Below are positions 57,601 to 64,000 of a DNA stretch of 64,000 nucleotides, one piece after another. Source of the stretch: Eremothecium cymbalariae DBVPG#7215 (lineage: Eukaryota > Ascomycota > Saccharomycetes > Saccharomycetales > Saccharomycetaceae); NCBI RefSeq assembly GCF_000235365.1, contig NC_016450.1, positions 1,178,001-1,242,000 of the forward strand. Direction: 5' to 3'. The position numbers were made by a program, and so were the translations under genes. Below the pieces are notes generated by a model that saw only the letters and a list, made by a program, of their open reading frames with translations, made no database searches and was not told where the DNA came from. Within the stretch, counting starts at the first letter, position 1. Every line of letters begins with the position of its first letter.

Positions 57601-58594
57601 GGAGTTGCTGCTGCTGCTGCAGTTGGTTATTATTATTATTATTAGTAGTGGTATTATAACTGTCGCTGCAACTGCTGCTAGTCAAATCTGTCACAGACAC
57701 CATCGAGGGCGAGTCCGGCAAATGCCGCTTGCATTCCAACTCTGATGTAAGTTCGGGACTATCTGACGAAGCACTCCCTATTTCCCATGCAATGGGCAAC
57801 GGCTGGACCGAGCCCGTTCGATATGGCACATTCCCATTGTTAGAATGCAATTGTAGAGCATTCAACGTAACAGAATGCCCTAGCGCAGGAACCTCCAACC
57901 CGCTGGCGCTGTCCCCGCCGCCCTGGCTAGACGGCAAAGCCGACGAACTCACGGGACCGTTGAACAACGCCGAAAGAGCAGCAGAAGATGCGTTCCGCAG
58001 CTGCTGCGTAGGAACTTCTAGGGGCGACCGTTTCACACTTGCGGAATACGACCGATCCATGCTATATCTCGACACAATCGAAGGTAACGGAGCCAGCTCA
58101 TCCGTAGTCCCACCCGCGTCCTGCAGCAAAGTAGGGTTTTTTATCATGATCTCCAACGACCGCTTCAAAATCGAAAGCCGCACGGCCAAAGAGTTGGGCG
58201 AAAGCGGGTTGTACGAGTACGCATGCGTAGATTCGTTCGGAAACCTCAACAACTGCTGCAGATCCGACTCCTGGCACTGGCTAACAGTCGAGCTCACGGA
58301 AACCGTCCGCATCTTGGGCACCTGTATGTTCCGTCCGCATCCCTCCCCGACAAATGCAGCAGCTGCCGCCGGAGCCCCCCCAGCATCCTTGCCCTGAGAT
58401 ATTCGCTCCTCCAACTTCTCCTCCAAATTGCTGCTGGCGCTCCCACTCGTCGGATAGTGCTCCAAACTGTCTGCCCCCGTCGACGCCAGAGACGACGCCA
58501 CCGAAGAAGCCGCAGGCGTGCTCCCAATCGAGTGCTTCTCCTTCAAATTCTTAAATATGCTGTTAGACGCGTTCGAGGCTCCAATAAACGGCAT
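54617..58594 (-). CDS. PSK1: PAS-domain serine/threonine kinase (Psk1/Psk2)
   Basis: PAS kinase links nutrient state to sugar flux, phosphorylating for example Ugp1, glycogen synthase and translation factors. The 1325-residue product is near Psk1 length (1356). Order: Ser-rich N-terminus, a low-complexity Asn/Gln tract (about 315-345), a PAS region (about 488-600, with FTCSQHHPWKFRAAND and LIFGISKMAF), a second conserved block (about 690-880), and a C-terminal kinase domain (about 1060-1323) with GKGAYGKV, VVIK, HRDIKDENVI, DFGSAAYVKRG and APEVLEG. It stands alone for the S. cerevisiae pair YAL017W/YOL045W. The N-terminal 200 codons are GC-rich on the sense strand. Confidence 0.96.
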   Translation of the reverse strand: MPFIGASNASNSIFKNLKEKHSIGSTPAASSVASSLASTGADSLEHYPTSGSASSNLEEKLEERISQGKDAGGAPAAAAAFVGEGCGRNIQVPKMRTVSVSSTVSQCQESDLQQLLRFPNESTHAYSYNPLSPNSLAVRLSILKRSLEIMIKNPTLLQDAGGTTDELAPLPSIVSRYSMDRSYSASVKRSPLEVPTQQLRNASSAALSALFNGPVSSSALPSSQGGGDSASGLEVPALGHSVTLNALQLHSNNGNVPYRTGSVQPLPIAWEIGSASSDSPELTSELECKRHLPDSPSMVSVTDLTSSSCSDSYNTTTNNNNNNQLQQQQQLQQQQQQQVLPMLCEHQQSHNAEFIDEKRQELEGLLKLLNDTLKNQDNGKASDLLMISLLNINKLSLDVNNSGSKDGDEEYDKNSQVKMHNEQVLKKHLLESLAQPFHEGFNQEFTVPASQEETLPAHDSDELASIPDPTEYHKPYDTPRILHTFTSGKYMGPQAIFTCSQHHPWKFRAANDLACLIFGISKMAFRALTLLDLIHTESRSFVLNKILFTEGQEQVFTGEIVGVIQPGVSSFSSPSSSMSSAYTSGQKFIWASMWAKRKNGMIVCVFEKVPCDYMNVMLNLEDFSVRDVNGGEGLQLHVESQTPSASFSSTEVDTSVPRTKSVKFANEIDDVGTISRSLGDLIEKVKSGQIIDKHDDLLSLPVRVTNHINEIRYFTLNHLSFNIPCAVTSSILEDDLKLQIHSLPYQAGMFILDSKTLELITFNKSISKNMFGFHYVELIHKSITKILPSFPDLIRYSNTIYPHLNINYPKNKGLVLTEHYFRKLQSRMKGNADEFYSSIGIDGVHRDGCIIKVDIQLRVLSMSHILLWITHSRDVFFSNYNTNPSQLKILDEKAIATVSSGMSSTTSSKNPSEKYKLEELKKLKSELQTLTLQIGSQDNKSNTRPKSEYPLSDDMSTAVTEETDANTTTSSVDLKIRDPLMSPDPNTKWELAKRYAQDKAEFVSDDNFKVDENLILHMNSSLKSDINFPVDHSSYSGSKLSLDMLCHVPETEIGALKHVKKFSDFTVLQNMGKGAYGKVDLCLHKKEKYVVVIKLIFKERILVDTWVRDRKLGTIPSEIQIMATLQKKPHENIMKLLDFFEDDQYYYIESPMHGETGSIDLFDLIELKTNMTEYEAKLLFKQITSGVKHLHDNGIVHRDIKDENVIVDNKGCVKLIDFGSAAYVKRGPFDVFVGTIDYAAPEVLEGDPYEGKPQDIWAIGVLLYTIIYKENPFYNVDEILDGDLRINPSVIVSEECVALITMVLDRSLSKRPTVDDICSHKWLGI
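57587..57651. repeat. Gln/Asn codon repeats in PSK
   Basis: TTG/CTG triplets at about 57587-57621 and ATT triplets at about 57627-57642 on the plus strand encode poly-Gln and poly-Asn tracts of the kinase's disordered linker. Confidence 0.75.
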
Positions 58595-59435
58595 CCTTCC
58601 TTCCGCTAACTTGCAAAATCTATCGTTCTCCTATCCTACAACAAGAAAAAAAACGACCAACCGAAAAATCAACCGAAAAACCCTTGTACCTTGTCTTTAT
58701 GAACTCCCGGCCGTCTTCACACACTGCTGCACTTGCTGCTGCTGCTGCTGCCCTGTTCCTACAAAATAGATTCCAAAACGAATCGCCGGCAACTCTCGTC
58801 AATCCAAAAAAATTGAACAACAAGAACAAAAAACCTACCAATCCAAAAACAAAAACAACACTCGAAGGGGCCCAAAAACACTCAAAACCAACAATTGACA
58901 AAAAAATTAAACTCTATCGTTTTTTATTTTTTTGATTCCAAATTATTATCAACAAAAAGGTACAGTATTAAATTTTACAATTTTCTCCTTTTTACCGTAT
59001 TGCTTTTTCCGTCTGCGATTTCAAAAAAACAAACACTGCCTGTGCACACACAATTCGTCGTTGTCGTCCTAGTATAATAATAAATAGATAAATAATTCGC
59101 CTCTTTCTTGCCCTGCTGGAACCAACCTCGTACTCTGTAGTTGTGTTGTGCGCTTTTTCCTTTCTTTCGATAATATATCTTGTGTTCTCTCTTCAATAGC
59201 CCCCTTTTCCCGCGCTATATAGCCTTGTTGTTGTATCTCTTAATCCCCATTTCCTGCAGTGTGTTTTTGCTTTGGATAAGCGCTAATTTGTGGAGGGAGT
59301 TCTTGGTGTTTCACCCAGCAAAACAACGGGAAGGGAAGGGTCGCCTGGGGGGGGGGCACGGCGGGAGCGTATACGAGAGCGGGGGTCTATACGAGTCCGT
59401 GCATCTCGTTTCGCCGCGGAGCGTGGAGGAGTGAG

Positions 59436-59443
59436 TCACGTGA
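59436..59443. promoter_or_regulatory. Cbf1-type E-box TCACGTGA between PSK and the LDS-type gene
   Basis: A palindromic octamer 842 bp upstream of PSK and 139 bp past the LDS-type stop. The distance from either promoter makes its target unclear. Confidence 0.4.
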
Positions 59444-59484
59444 CGGTATGTATTGTATGTACTTACCTACGTAGCGGCGTTGGG

Positions 59485-59542
59485 TGCGACAGTTACCCTC
59501 CCCCCGCCTCCCCAGGGAGGCGGGGGGAGGGTAACTGTCGCA
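59485..59542. repeat. GC-rich palindrome C (28-bp perfect arms, 2-base loop)
   Basis: Left arm 59485-59512 and right arm 59515-59542 are perfect reverse complements around the dinucleotide CA. At 58 bp it is the longest palindrome I found in the window. Confidence 0.97.
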
Positions 59543-59546
59543 GGTG

Positions 59547-59573
59547 GCTGTGCCGTCGCCTCGGCGGCACAGC
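59547..59573. repeat. GC-rich inverted repeat D (9-bp arms, 9-base loop)
   Basis: Left arm 59547-59555 and right arm 59565-59573 are perfect reverse complements. It follows palindrome C after 4 bases, giving a second double-hairpin layout, 8 bp from the stop codon at 59582-59584. Confidence 0.85.
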
Positions 59574-59581
59574 GTAGTGCT

Positions 59582-60562
59582 TTAGAGCGGCAGTGGCAGC
59601 GGCAGCGGCGTGGCAGCGGCAGCATCGTTGATCTTCTTGTTCTTCTTGGCCTTCTTCTCGGAGTAGGCGATGTCGTGGCGGACCATTTTCCGCGCGGCGG
59701 CTAGCGATGTGGTGTAGGAGATGCCGCCGACGATCGGGATCCACTCCATGGCGGCTACGGTCCAGCCGAACATGAAGAGCTCGATGTGCTTGCCCTTCGT
59801 CTGGGAGCGCGTTAGCTGCTCGTTCCTGGCCCTGGAGTAGTAGATGCGTCCGGTCGACTGTGCGTTGATGAAGATGACCAAGAGGGGCCCGAGGTACGGA
59901 ACGAAGGTGAGGAGTAGTAGTGCGATGTAGAAAGTCCAAAAGTAGAAGTAGTTCCAGAGGAAGGAGGGGAGTTCGTGGAACCAGAAGGACCACTCGTAGG
60001 CAGCCTTGGCGGAAAAAATGAAGTCTCCACGGGAGGAGATGAGGAGGTATGCTATGTAGGATTCCATGAATTCCAAAAGGTAGTTTCTGCAGCAGATGGC
60101 GCCGATCAAGGCAGCTTGCATGAAGGCGTGGGGGATGATGAAGGGGAGGATAGGTGGGAGGGCGAAGCCGACTGTTGTGACCCAGAACGTGACGAAGATG
60201 ACAGCGGATGCGGTTTGTGCGAATAGATGGACGGATATGTTACAGAAGAAGGTGAAGTAGTACTTGGGCTGGGAGACGATTTCGAAGAAGGTCTGTTTGG
60301 GGGGTTCAGTCGGGCGTCTGTGTGCAGAACACGCCGAACAAGGACACGGGGTGGTTAGTATGCATGGCGGGGGTTTGTGTGGATGTGGGTTTCCTTGAAT
60401 AGTTGTACATACAGTGATCGGCAAGAATTGTGTAGATATCGTTCGTTTTACTTGACGGTAAGTTGGGTTGGAGCGTTTCTGCTTGGTTTTTGGAGCAGCA
60501 ATTGGCTGCAGTAGTGGTTCTGGTATAGGATCCAGTTCAGGAATGTGGTCTAATGAAGTCAT
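59582..60562 (-). CDS. EI24/LDS-family outer spore wall protein (Lds1/Lds2 type), with intron
   Basis: The product resembles the yeast Lds1/Lds2/Rrt8 family, lipid-droplet and outer-spore-wall membrane proteins made in sporulation. Exon 1 (60413-60562) encodes 50 residues; an intron (60293-60412, 120 nt) follows; exon 2 (59582-60292) encodes TFFEIVSQPKYYFTFF and onward, for 286 residues in all. Several hydrophobic segments follow (about 70-115, 160-200 and around 235-250 of the spliced protein), with ARNEQLTRSQTKGKHIELFMFG near the end and a Pro-Leu repeat tail. The intron is a multiple of three and has no stop, so unspliced RNA would add 40 residues. Orthology to YAL018C/YOL047C is by synteny; its strand is flipped relative to PSK compared with what I recall for S. 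cerevisiae. Confidence 0.85.
   Translation of the reverse strand: MTSLDHIPELDPIPEPLLQPIAAPKTKQKRSNPTYRQVKRTISTQFLPITVCTTIQGNPHPHKPPPCILTTPCPCSACSAHRRPTEPPKQTFFEIVSQPKYYFTFFCNISVHLFAQTASAVIFVTFWVTTVGFALPPILPFIIPHAFMQAALIGAICCRNYLLEFMESYIAYLLISSRGDFIFSAKAAYEWSFWFHELPSFLWNYFYFWTFYIALLLLTFVPYLGPLLVIFINAQSTGRIYYSRARNEQLTRSQTKGKHIELFMFGWTVAAMEWIPIVGGISYTTSLAAARKMVRHDIAYSEKKAKKNKKINDAAAATPLPLPLPL
60293..60412 (-). other. Spliceosomal intron of the LDS-type gene
   Basis: The intron has 5' GTATGT (60407-60412) and a perfect TACTAAC branch site (60354-60360) on the minus strand. The frame-keeping 3' site is AAACAG ending at 60293, 62 nt from the branch A. A nearer CACACAG ending at 60318 would give a stop four codons later. 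The position matches the intron of the neighbouring RRT8-type gene exactly. Confidence 0.8.
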
Positions 60563-60971
60563 TCCTGTGAGGATGGAGGGCGGGGGGTGGAGGGGGCAAT
60601 TTTATATGTAAATTTTTAAAGAGCAGGGTTTGGTCTTAAATAAAAAGATACTAGGAAACTTATGACACAGGAAGTAGAGGGCAGAGTTATATATGAGTTT
60701 TTGCACAAAAGAACGTCAGCGGCTATCGTATGCCATCCCAGGAATAATATAACAAAAAGACAAAACCTGAAGAGAACTCCACGTCAAGTGGCAGCTATAT
60801 ATATTAAATCAAACGGAGGTTATTGGCTGATTTTGAAGAATGGAAGAGACAGGCAATAGCAAACAAAATGTGGTGTTTAGAACATGGTCATGTGTTCGGG
60901 CTGAGATCCAGCTCATGTGGTACATCGTTCATTGCAGAAGCATGCTTCTGTATTCGAGTGCAAGATCAGAT
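60563..60971. other. Divergent promoter region of the two LDS/RRT8-type genes
   Basis: A 409-bp gap with a core mid-sporulation element (CACAAAA at 60704). A frame from 60840 runs into exon 1 of the RRT8-type gene but codes an unlikely Cys/Trp-rich leader. Confidence 0.45.
60704..60710 (+). promoter_or_regulatory. Candidate mid-sporulation element (Ndt80 core)
   Basis: CACAAAA matches the CRCAAAW core of the Ndt80 site but lacks the preferred G two bases before. It lies 142 bp from the LDS-type ATG and 262 bp from the RRT8-type ATG. Genes of this family are Ndt80-dependent in S. cerevisiae. Confidence 0.4.
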
Positions 60972-61786
60972 ATGCTCGGTGTGTTCACTTTGTTCTATCC
61001 CTGGATAGTAGGTATAAAAGATTTGTGGTGGGGAGAAGATAGCCTTAGTTTTATTTTCGAATGCGAAGAGCGAGTTCGTGAGTGGGAGCAGAATACTAAG
61101 ATCTCTTTCAGGCGATGATTATAGGTCTCGTAAATCCTCAGATTTGGATACAAGCGGTTGCGTTGTTGATTATCTATGTTTTTACATTCGTGGGGATACT
61201 GGCATTTCTTGTGGTTCTTTGGACGCCTGTATTTTTACCGATATCCGTTATTTTTGGCCCCGCAGGACCTTTGGGGTATGTACTTACTTTATATACTAAT
61301 ACTCAGTTCTTCACTACTATGATTGTGAACTCCAACTTGGCGACCCCATGGCTTGACCATACATTATCTACGATGTTGAAGTTGCCGCTATTACCCCCAA
61401 GCGCAGCTGCTACGCAACTCTCCGAGCCCAAACAGCCTGATGCGCACGAAATACTTAGTGTTATGAGGATAGTATGCGGGGGGATGGCCATGATAGTGGT
61501 GGTCGCAATCCCAATCGTGGGTCCGATTATGTTAATGTTGGCCATGAATGTGAAGATTGCATATGATAACTTTGAGAGATATTTGATCCTCCATGGAGTT
61601 GGACAGGTGCAACGAAGGGATTTATTCTATCAACACATAATCCAATTTATCTACTATGGAGGATCATATACCATTCTGAGTTTTGTGCCTTTATTTTCAG
61701 TATGGGCATTCGTATGCTATCCAATTGGCATAAAAGCATGGGGCCGTAGCAACGCAATTTATGGACAAAAGATGAGAAAAAACTGA
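60972..61786 (+). CDS. RRT8: EI24/LDS-family membrane protein (Rrt8 type), with intron
   Basis: This is a second member of the Lds/Rrt8 family, placed between GSH2 and the LDS-type gene, where S. cerevisiae has RRT8 (YOL048C). Exon 1 (60972-61007) encodes MLGVFTLFYPWI; after a 104-nt intron (61008-61111) exon 2 (61112-61786) continues AMIIGLVNPQIWIQAV, for 236 residues. The protein has about four hydrophobic segments: around 24-60, 128-160 and 190-215 of the spliced product. Without splicing the frames do not join. In-frame ATGs further upstream (60840, 60942) would add an odd Cys/Trp-rich leader. The assignment of a spore-wall role is by family; S. cerevisiae Rrt8 is longer (368), so the exact orthology is moderate. 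Confidence 0.75.
61008..61111 (+). other. RRT8: Spliceosomal intron of the RRT8-type gene
   Basis: The 104-nt intron has a weaker 5' site GTAGGT, a branch site TACTAAG (61094-61100) and 3' TTTCAG, only 12 nt beyond the branch A. It is in phase 0. A GTATAA at 61012 would break the frame. The matching intron position in the neighbouring paralogue supports this choice. Confidence 0.75.
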
Positions 61787-61904
61787 CTGCAGATATATAC
61801 TTCGTATAATCTCTTTTCAGTGTATCAATTTAAGAAACAAAAAAAATATAAATATAAATGCAGCTGCATTTATAATGATGGCTTTAGTTATTTGTGATTT
61901 AGCC

Positions 61905-63359
61905 TTAGTAAAGCACGACACTATCAACACAACCAAAACCCGCTGCGACACCACCCTCATTTGAATATGAAAACTTGGATCTTAGGAGCCACCCAGCGTA
62001 CTTGTTACTATAGATTTGCTCATCATCAAATAGTATAGTGCCAAAAACGCCCAATTCACTCAATATTGGGCTACGGTGTATCTCCTGGCCTCGAATTATG
62101 ACATTGCCGGTTGTTTCCAAGGGGTTAATCAACTCCATTAAAACATATCCGCTCCATTCTTGTTCCGAGATTGAAGTTAAGAAAGTTGGTATATCTTTCT
62201 TGTAGATATTATTCCCACCACCCTCTCTTTGAGGTTTCAAAACGTAATTTTCTGGCTCGTTGAGTGCCAAAGCTCGACCTATCTTCCCCATCTCGGTATC
62301 ATCCAGAGGATACATCTTCACAAAAGTTGGAGACAATTTTGATGCAACTTCTTCGGAGACAAAACGGGTTAATACAGAACTGCTGGTCAATAGTTGCTGA
62401 ATCTTCTTAGTACCTGAAAGTTGAGTTAACAAGTTGGGAGCCTTGATCGCTAAACTTGTTTCCAAACTCAATCTGTTTTCCCAATCTTGATCGCATGAAA
62501 AGTCAGCCGGACTATAACCTGCCCTGAAGTATACTACCGATATTTCTTGGTTCGTTGCATTCAAATAAAGCCTCCTAGAAGTAGCATCTGTCTTTGTCTT
62601 TTCATGAATTTCATGTAGCGTTAACCTACATGACTTAATATTATGATGCTTGAATAGGTTATATTCCAAAATTCTCTGGTCGAACACGTTTCGTTCGTCA
62701 TTTTGAACAATAAATGCAACTATTGTTTGATGCGTTCTTGATATCTCATTATACTTATCCACTGCAATTGCAATTCCTTCCGCCAATGACTCAGCCGAAG
62801 TTGATAATGGCTGTTCCAAGTCGTAGAACTCGCCCCCATCGTTACTGTATCTTCCTGAACCGTTTAGATATCTGTGTAGTTCGCAAATTTTACCAGATAG
62901 GCCACCAAATGACACGCTAACAGTATTGAACTCAACCTGCTTAAGTTGGACACTGTTTTTGTCAACAAAATAGTCAGATCTAAAAATACCAAGGCCTATT
63001 TTCTGAGGAATACCATACGCCTTGGCCCTGCAGAACAAGTTCCAAAGTTGTCCAGTGAAATCAGGATCAGTATGGGATAATATTTCACTTTCACGTGATA
63101 ACCAACCGTCTTTATCTTGAGAGATGACTGCGTAAAGTGTATTATACGCCAACTGCACATCAACGGCATCTAAAAAACAACCCCGGGGAAATGGTGTAGG
63201 AAAAAGCGTCATTGTAACAGGTGTACTCTGTTCAATGCTATAATTTGGCGGATACATAATCAAACCGTTTGCCAATGACCATTGCAACAAATTAGGGAGC
63301 AGGTCTTGCTCGATCTCTTCATCAGACAGTTCAGGAAATTTCACAATTTTCGAACTCAT
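61905..63359 (-). CDS. GSH2: Glutathione synthetase Gsh2
   Basis: Gsh2 joins glycine to gamma-glutamylcysteine with ATP, the second step of glutathione synthesis in the cytosol. The 484-residue product (S. cerevisiae 491) matches the eukaryotic glutathione synthetase family: FPRGCFLDAVDVQLAYN, FRSDYFVDKNSVQLKQVEFNTVSVSFGGLSG (substrate-binding face), VYFRAGYSPADF, the glycine-rich ATP-lid segment LKPQREGGGNNIYKKDI (about 368-384), YVLMELINP, and the terminal YSNEGGVAAGFGCVDSV. It matches YOL049W, next to RRT8 as in S. cerevisiae. With CYS3 in the same window it forms part of sulfur/thiol metabolism, though the two are 22 kb apart. Confidence 0.98.
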   Translation of the reverse strand: MSSKIVKFPELSDEEIEQDLLPNLLQWSLANGLIMYPPNYSIEQSTPVTMTLFPTPFPRGCFLDAVDVQLAYNTLYAVISQDKDGWLSRESEILSHTDPDFTGQLWNLFCRAKAYGIPQKIGLGIFRSDYFVDKNSVQLKQVEFNTVSVSFGGLSGKICELHRYLNGSGRYSNDGGEFYDLEQPLSTSAESLAEGIAIAVDKYNEISRTHQTIVAFIVQNDERNVFDQRILEYNLFKHHNIKSCRLTLHEIHEKTKTDATSRRLYLNATNQEISVVYFRAGYSPADFSCDQDWENRLSLETSLAIKAPNLLTQLSGTKKIQQLLTSSSVLTRFVSEEVASKLSPTFVKMYPLDDTEMGKIGRALALNEPENYVLKPQREGGGNNIYKKDIPTFLTSISEQEWSGYVLMELINPLETTGNVIIRGQEIHRSPILSELGVFGTILFDDEQIYSNKYAGWLLRSKFSYSNEGGVAAGFGCVDSVVLY

Positions 63360-64000
63360 AATAAGTTATTTATATTCACAATAGAATATTTAGAGGGCGA
63401 GATGATCAAATGTAAGCAGAACAATTCAAATAGTTATGTTTCGATCATATGTAGATATTCATTTCTGAAGCTATAAAGGGCTGCTCACGCAAGTTTGGAC
63501 AAGTGTCGCTAAATTTTCTATTAGTAGAAATAAGAGAGGGTCATAGAAGACGAACTCGGTATACAACAAGTGTGTGAACTGGCTCTGCCCCTTTAAGCTT
63601 AAAAAGATTGAACTGGAGTGATGATATATATACATGTAGATATAAACATACTCGTTCTACCTATAGTCGTTGATAATCTTGAAGATTAAATAAACCTCCG
63701 AAGTTTATCAAAGAGGGATGTTTTATTCTTCGAAACATATTCATCCTATAAAATTACATGCAATACAAACACTCCAGTTTCATCAGTCGGGACATGAGTA
63801 TACAAATTATTAGTCAAAGAACAATCAATACATGTAATGTTGAAGGTTTTGTTCTTGTCGATATCCCATCATCGACATTCGTGAAATTGTGAATTAATAC
63901 AGTATTAGACGACTTCTGTGGTCAAAATAAATTTACCCATCTCTACAACTCTACAACGATTCCCAGTAGTTCCAATTCCAAATATTTGTTCCAGTATCGT
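63360..64000. other. GSH2 upstream region to window end
   Basis: A 641-bp stretch with a TATA-like run at about 63625-63631 and a Yap1-type site at 63810. No gene start is seen before the edge. Confidence 0.45.
63810..63816 (+). promoter_or_regulatory. Yap1-like site TTAGTCA upstream of GSH2
   Basis: TTAGTCA is a known variant of the Yap1 oxidative-stress site. It lies 451 bp upstream of the GSH2 ATG, a gene of the Yap1 regulon in S. cerevisiae. The distance is long for a compact yeast promoter, so this is tentative. Confidence 0.4.

Larger units (their letters stand above)
58595..59581. other. Long intergenic region, PSK promoter and LDS-type gene 3' flank
   Basis: A 987-bp gap. It contains a GCT run (about 58734-58751), A-rich stretches (58801-58960), a G10 run (59347-59356), a TCACGTGA box (59436) and a GC-rich double palindrome (59485-59573) that ends 8 bp before the LDS-type stop codon. 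Confidence 0.55.

Noticed and set aside
60840..61118. 92-codon frame read straight through the RRT8-type exon 1 and intron
   Set aside because: It contains a Cys/Trp-rich leader without family resemblance and runs through the predicted intron; only the short YPW-containing exon is supported by the neighbouring paralogue.

Overview
This is nuclear DNA from a budding yeast of the family Saccharomycetaceae. Every recognisable gene is closest in plan to a Saccharomyces cerevisiae gene, and the introns carry the yeast GTATGT and TACTAAC signals. Genes that S. cerevisiae keeps on two paralogous chromosome arms are interleaved in a single order. Loci matching chr VII right (YGR083-086) alternate with chr XVI right (YPR097-107) in the first 20 kb. 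Loci matching chr I left (YAL008-018) alternate with chr XV left (YOL031-049) in the rest. Single genes stand where S. cerevisiae has pairs (RPL11A/B, PIL1/LSP1, NTG1/NTG2, PSK1/PSK2). That pattern points to a lineage that did not pass through the whole-genome duplication; the species cannot be named from the sequence alone.

Region 1-20 kb: LEC1-like PX protein (cut by the left edge), MRPL51, GCD2, MRP13, SNT309, RPL11, PRE2, FHL1, COG4, PIL1, ISR1, YTH1. Region 20-40 kb: FUN14, RTS1 (with an intron), SPO7, MDM10, SWC3, SMC5, MSE1, OPI10, SIL1, CYS3. Region 40-64 kb: RPP2 (frame-broken), RPS15, DEP1, NOP12, SYN8 (frame-broken), an unrecognised Gln-rich gene, NGL1, an NTG glycosylase, TPD3, PEX15, PSK, two divergent EI24/LDS-family spore-wall genes (each with an intron), and GSH2. 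The window is ordinary housekeeping chromosome. I see no transposon, LTR, tRNA, rRNA, centromere or CRISPR array.

Several genes share pathways. RPL11, RPS15 and RPP2 have Rap1-type promoter sites, and FHL1, the cofactor of ribosomal-protein promoters, lies in the same window. PRE2 has a perfect Rpn4 (PACE) box. NOP12 has PAC and RRPE boxes. TPD3 (PP2A scaffold) and RTS1 (PP2A B' subunit) are partners. CYS3 and GSH2 both serve cysteine and glutathione synthesis.

The most unusual features are: (1) long, near-perfect GC-rich palindromes, in pairs, at 40668-40776 (inside the RPP2/RPS15 divergent promoter) and 59485-59573 (just past the LDS gene), plus a GC-rich island with smaller palindromes at about 17300-17590; (2) introns at exactly corresponding positions in the two LDS/RRT8-type genes, one of them stop-free and in frame with a skipped AG; (3) an 89-nt intron after codon 8 of RTS1; (4) single-base frame breaks at homopolymers in RPP2 and SYN8, the latter at a heptamer that matches a canonical -1 slippery site. 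The frame breaks may simply be assembly errors.
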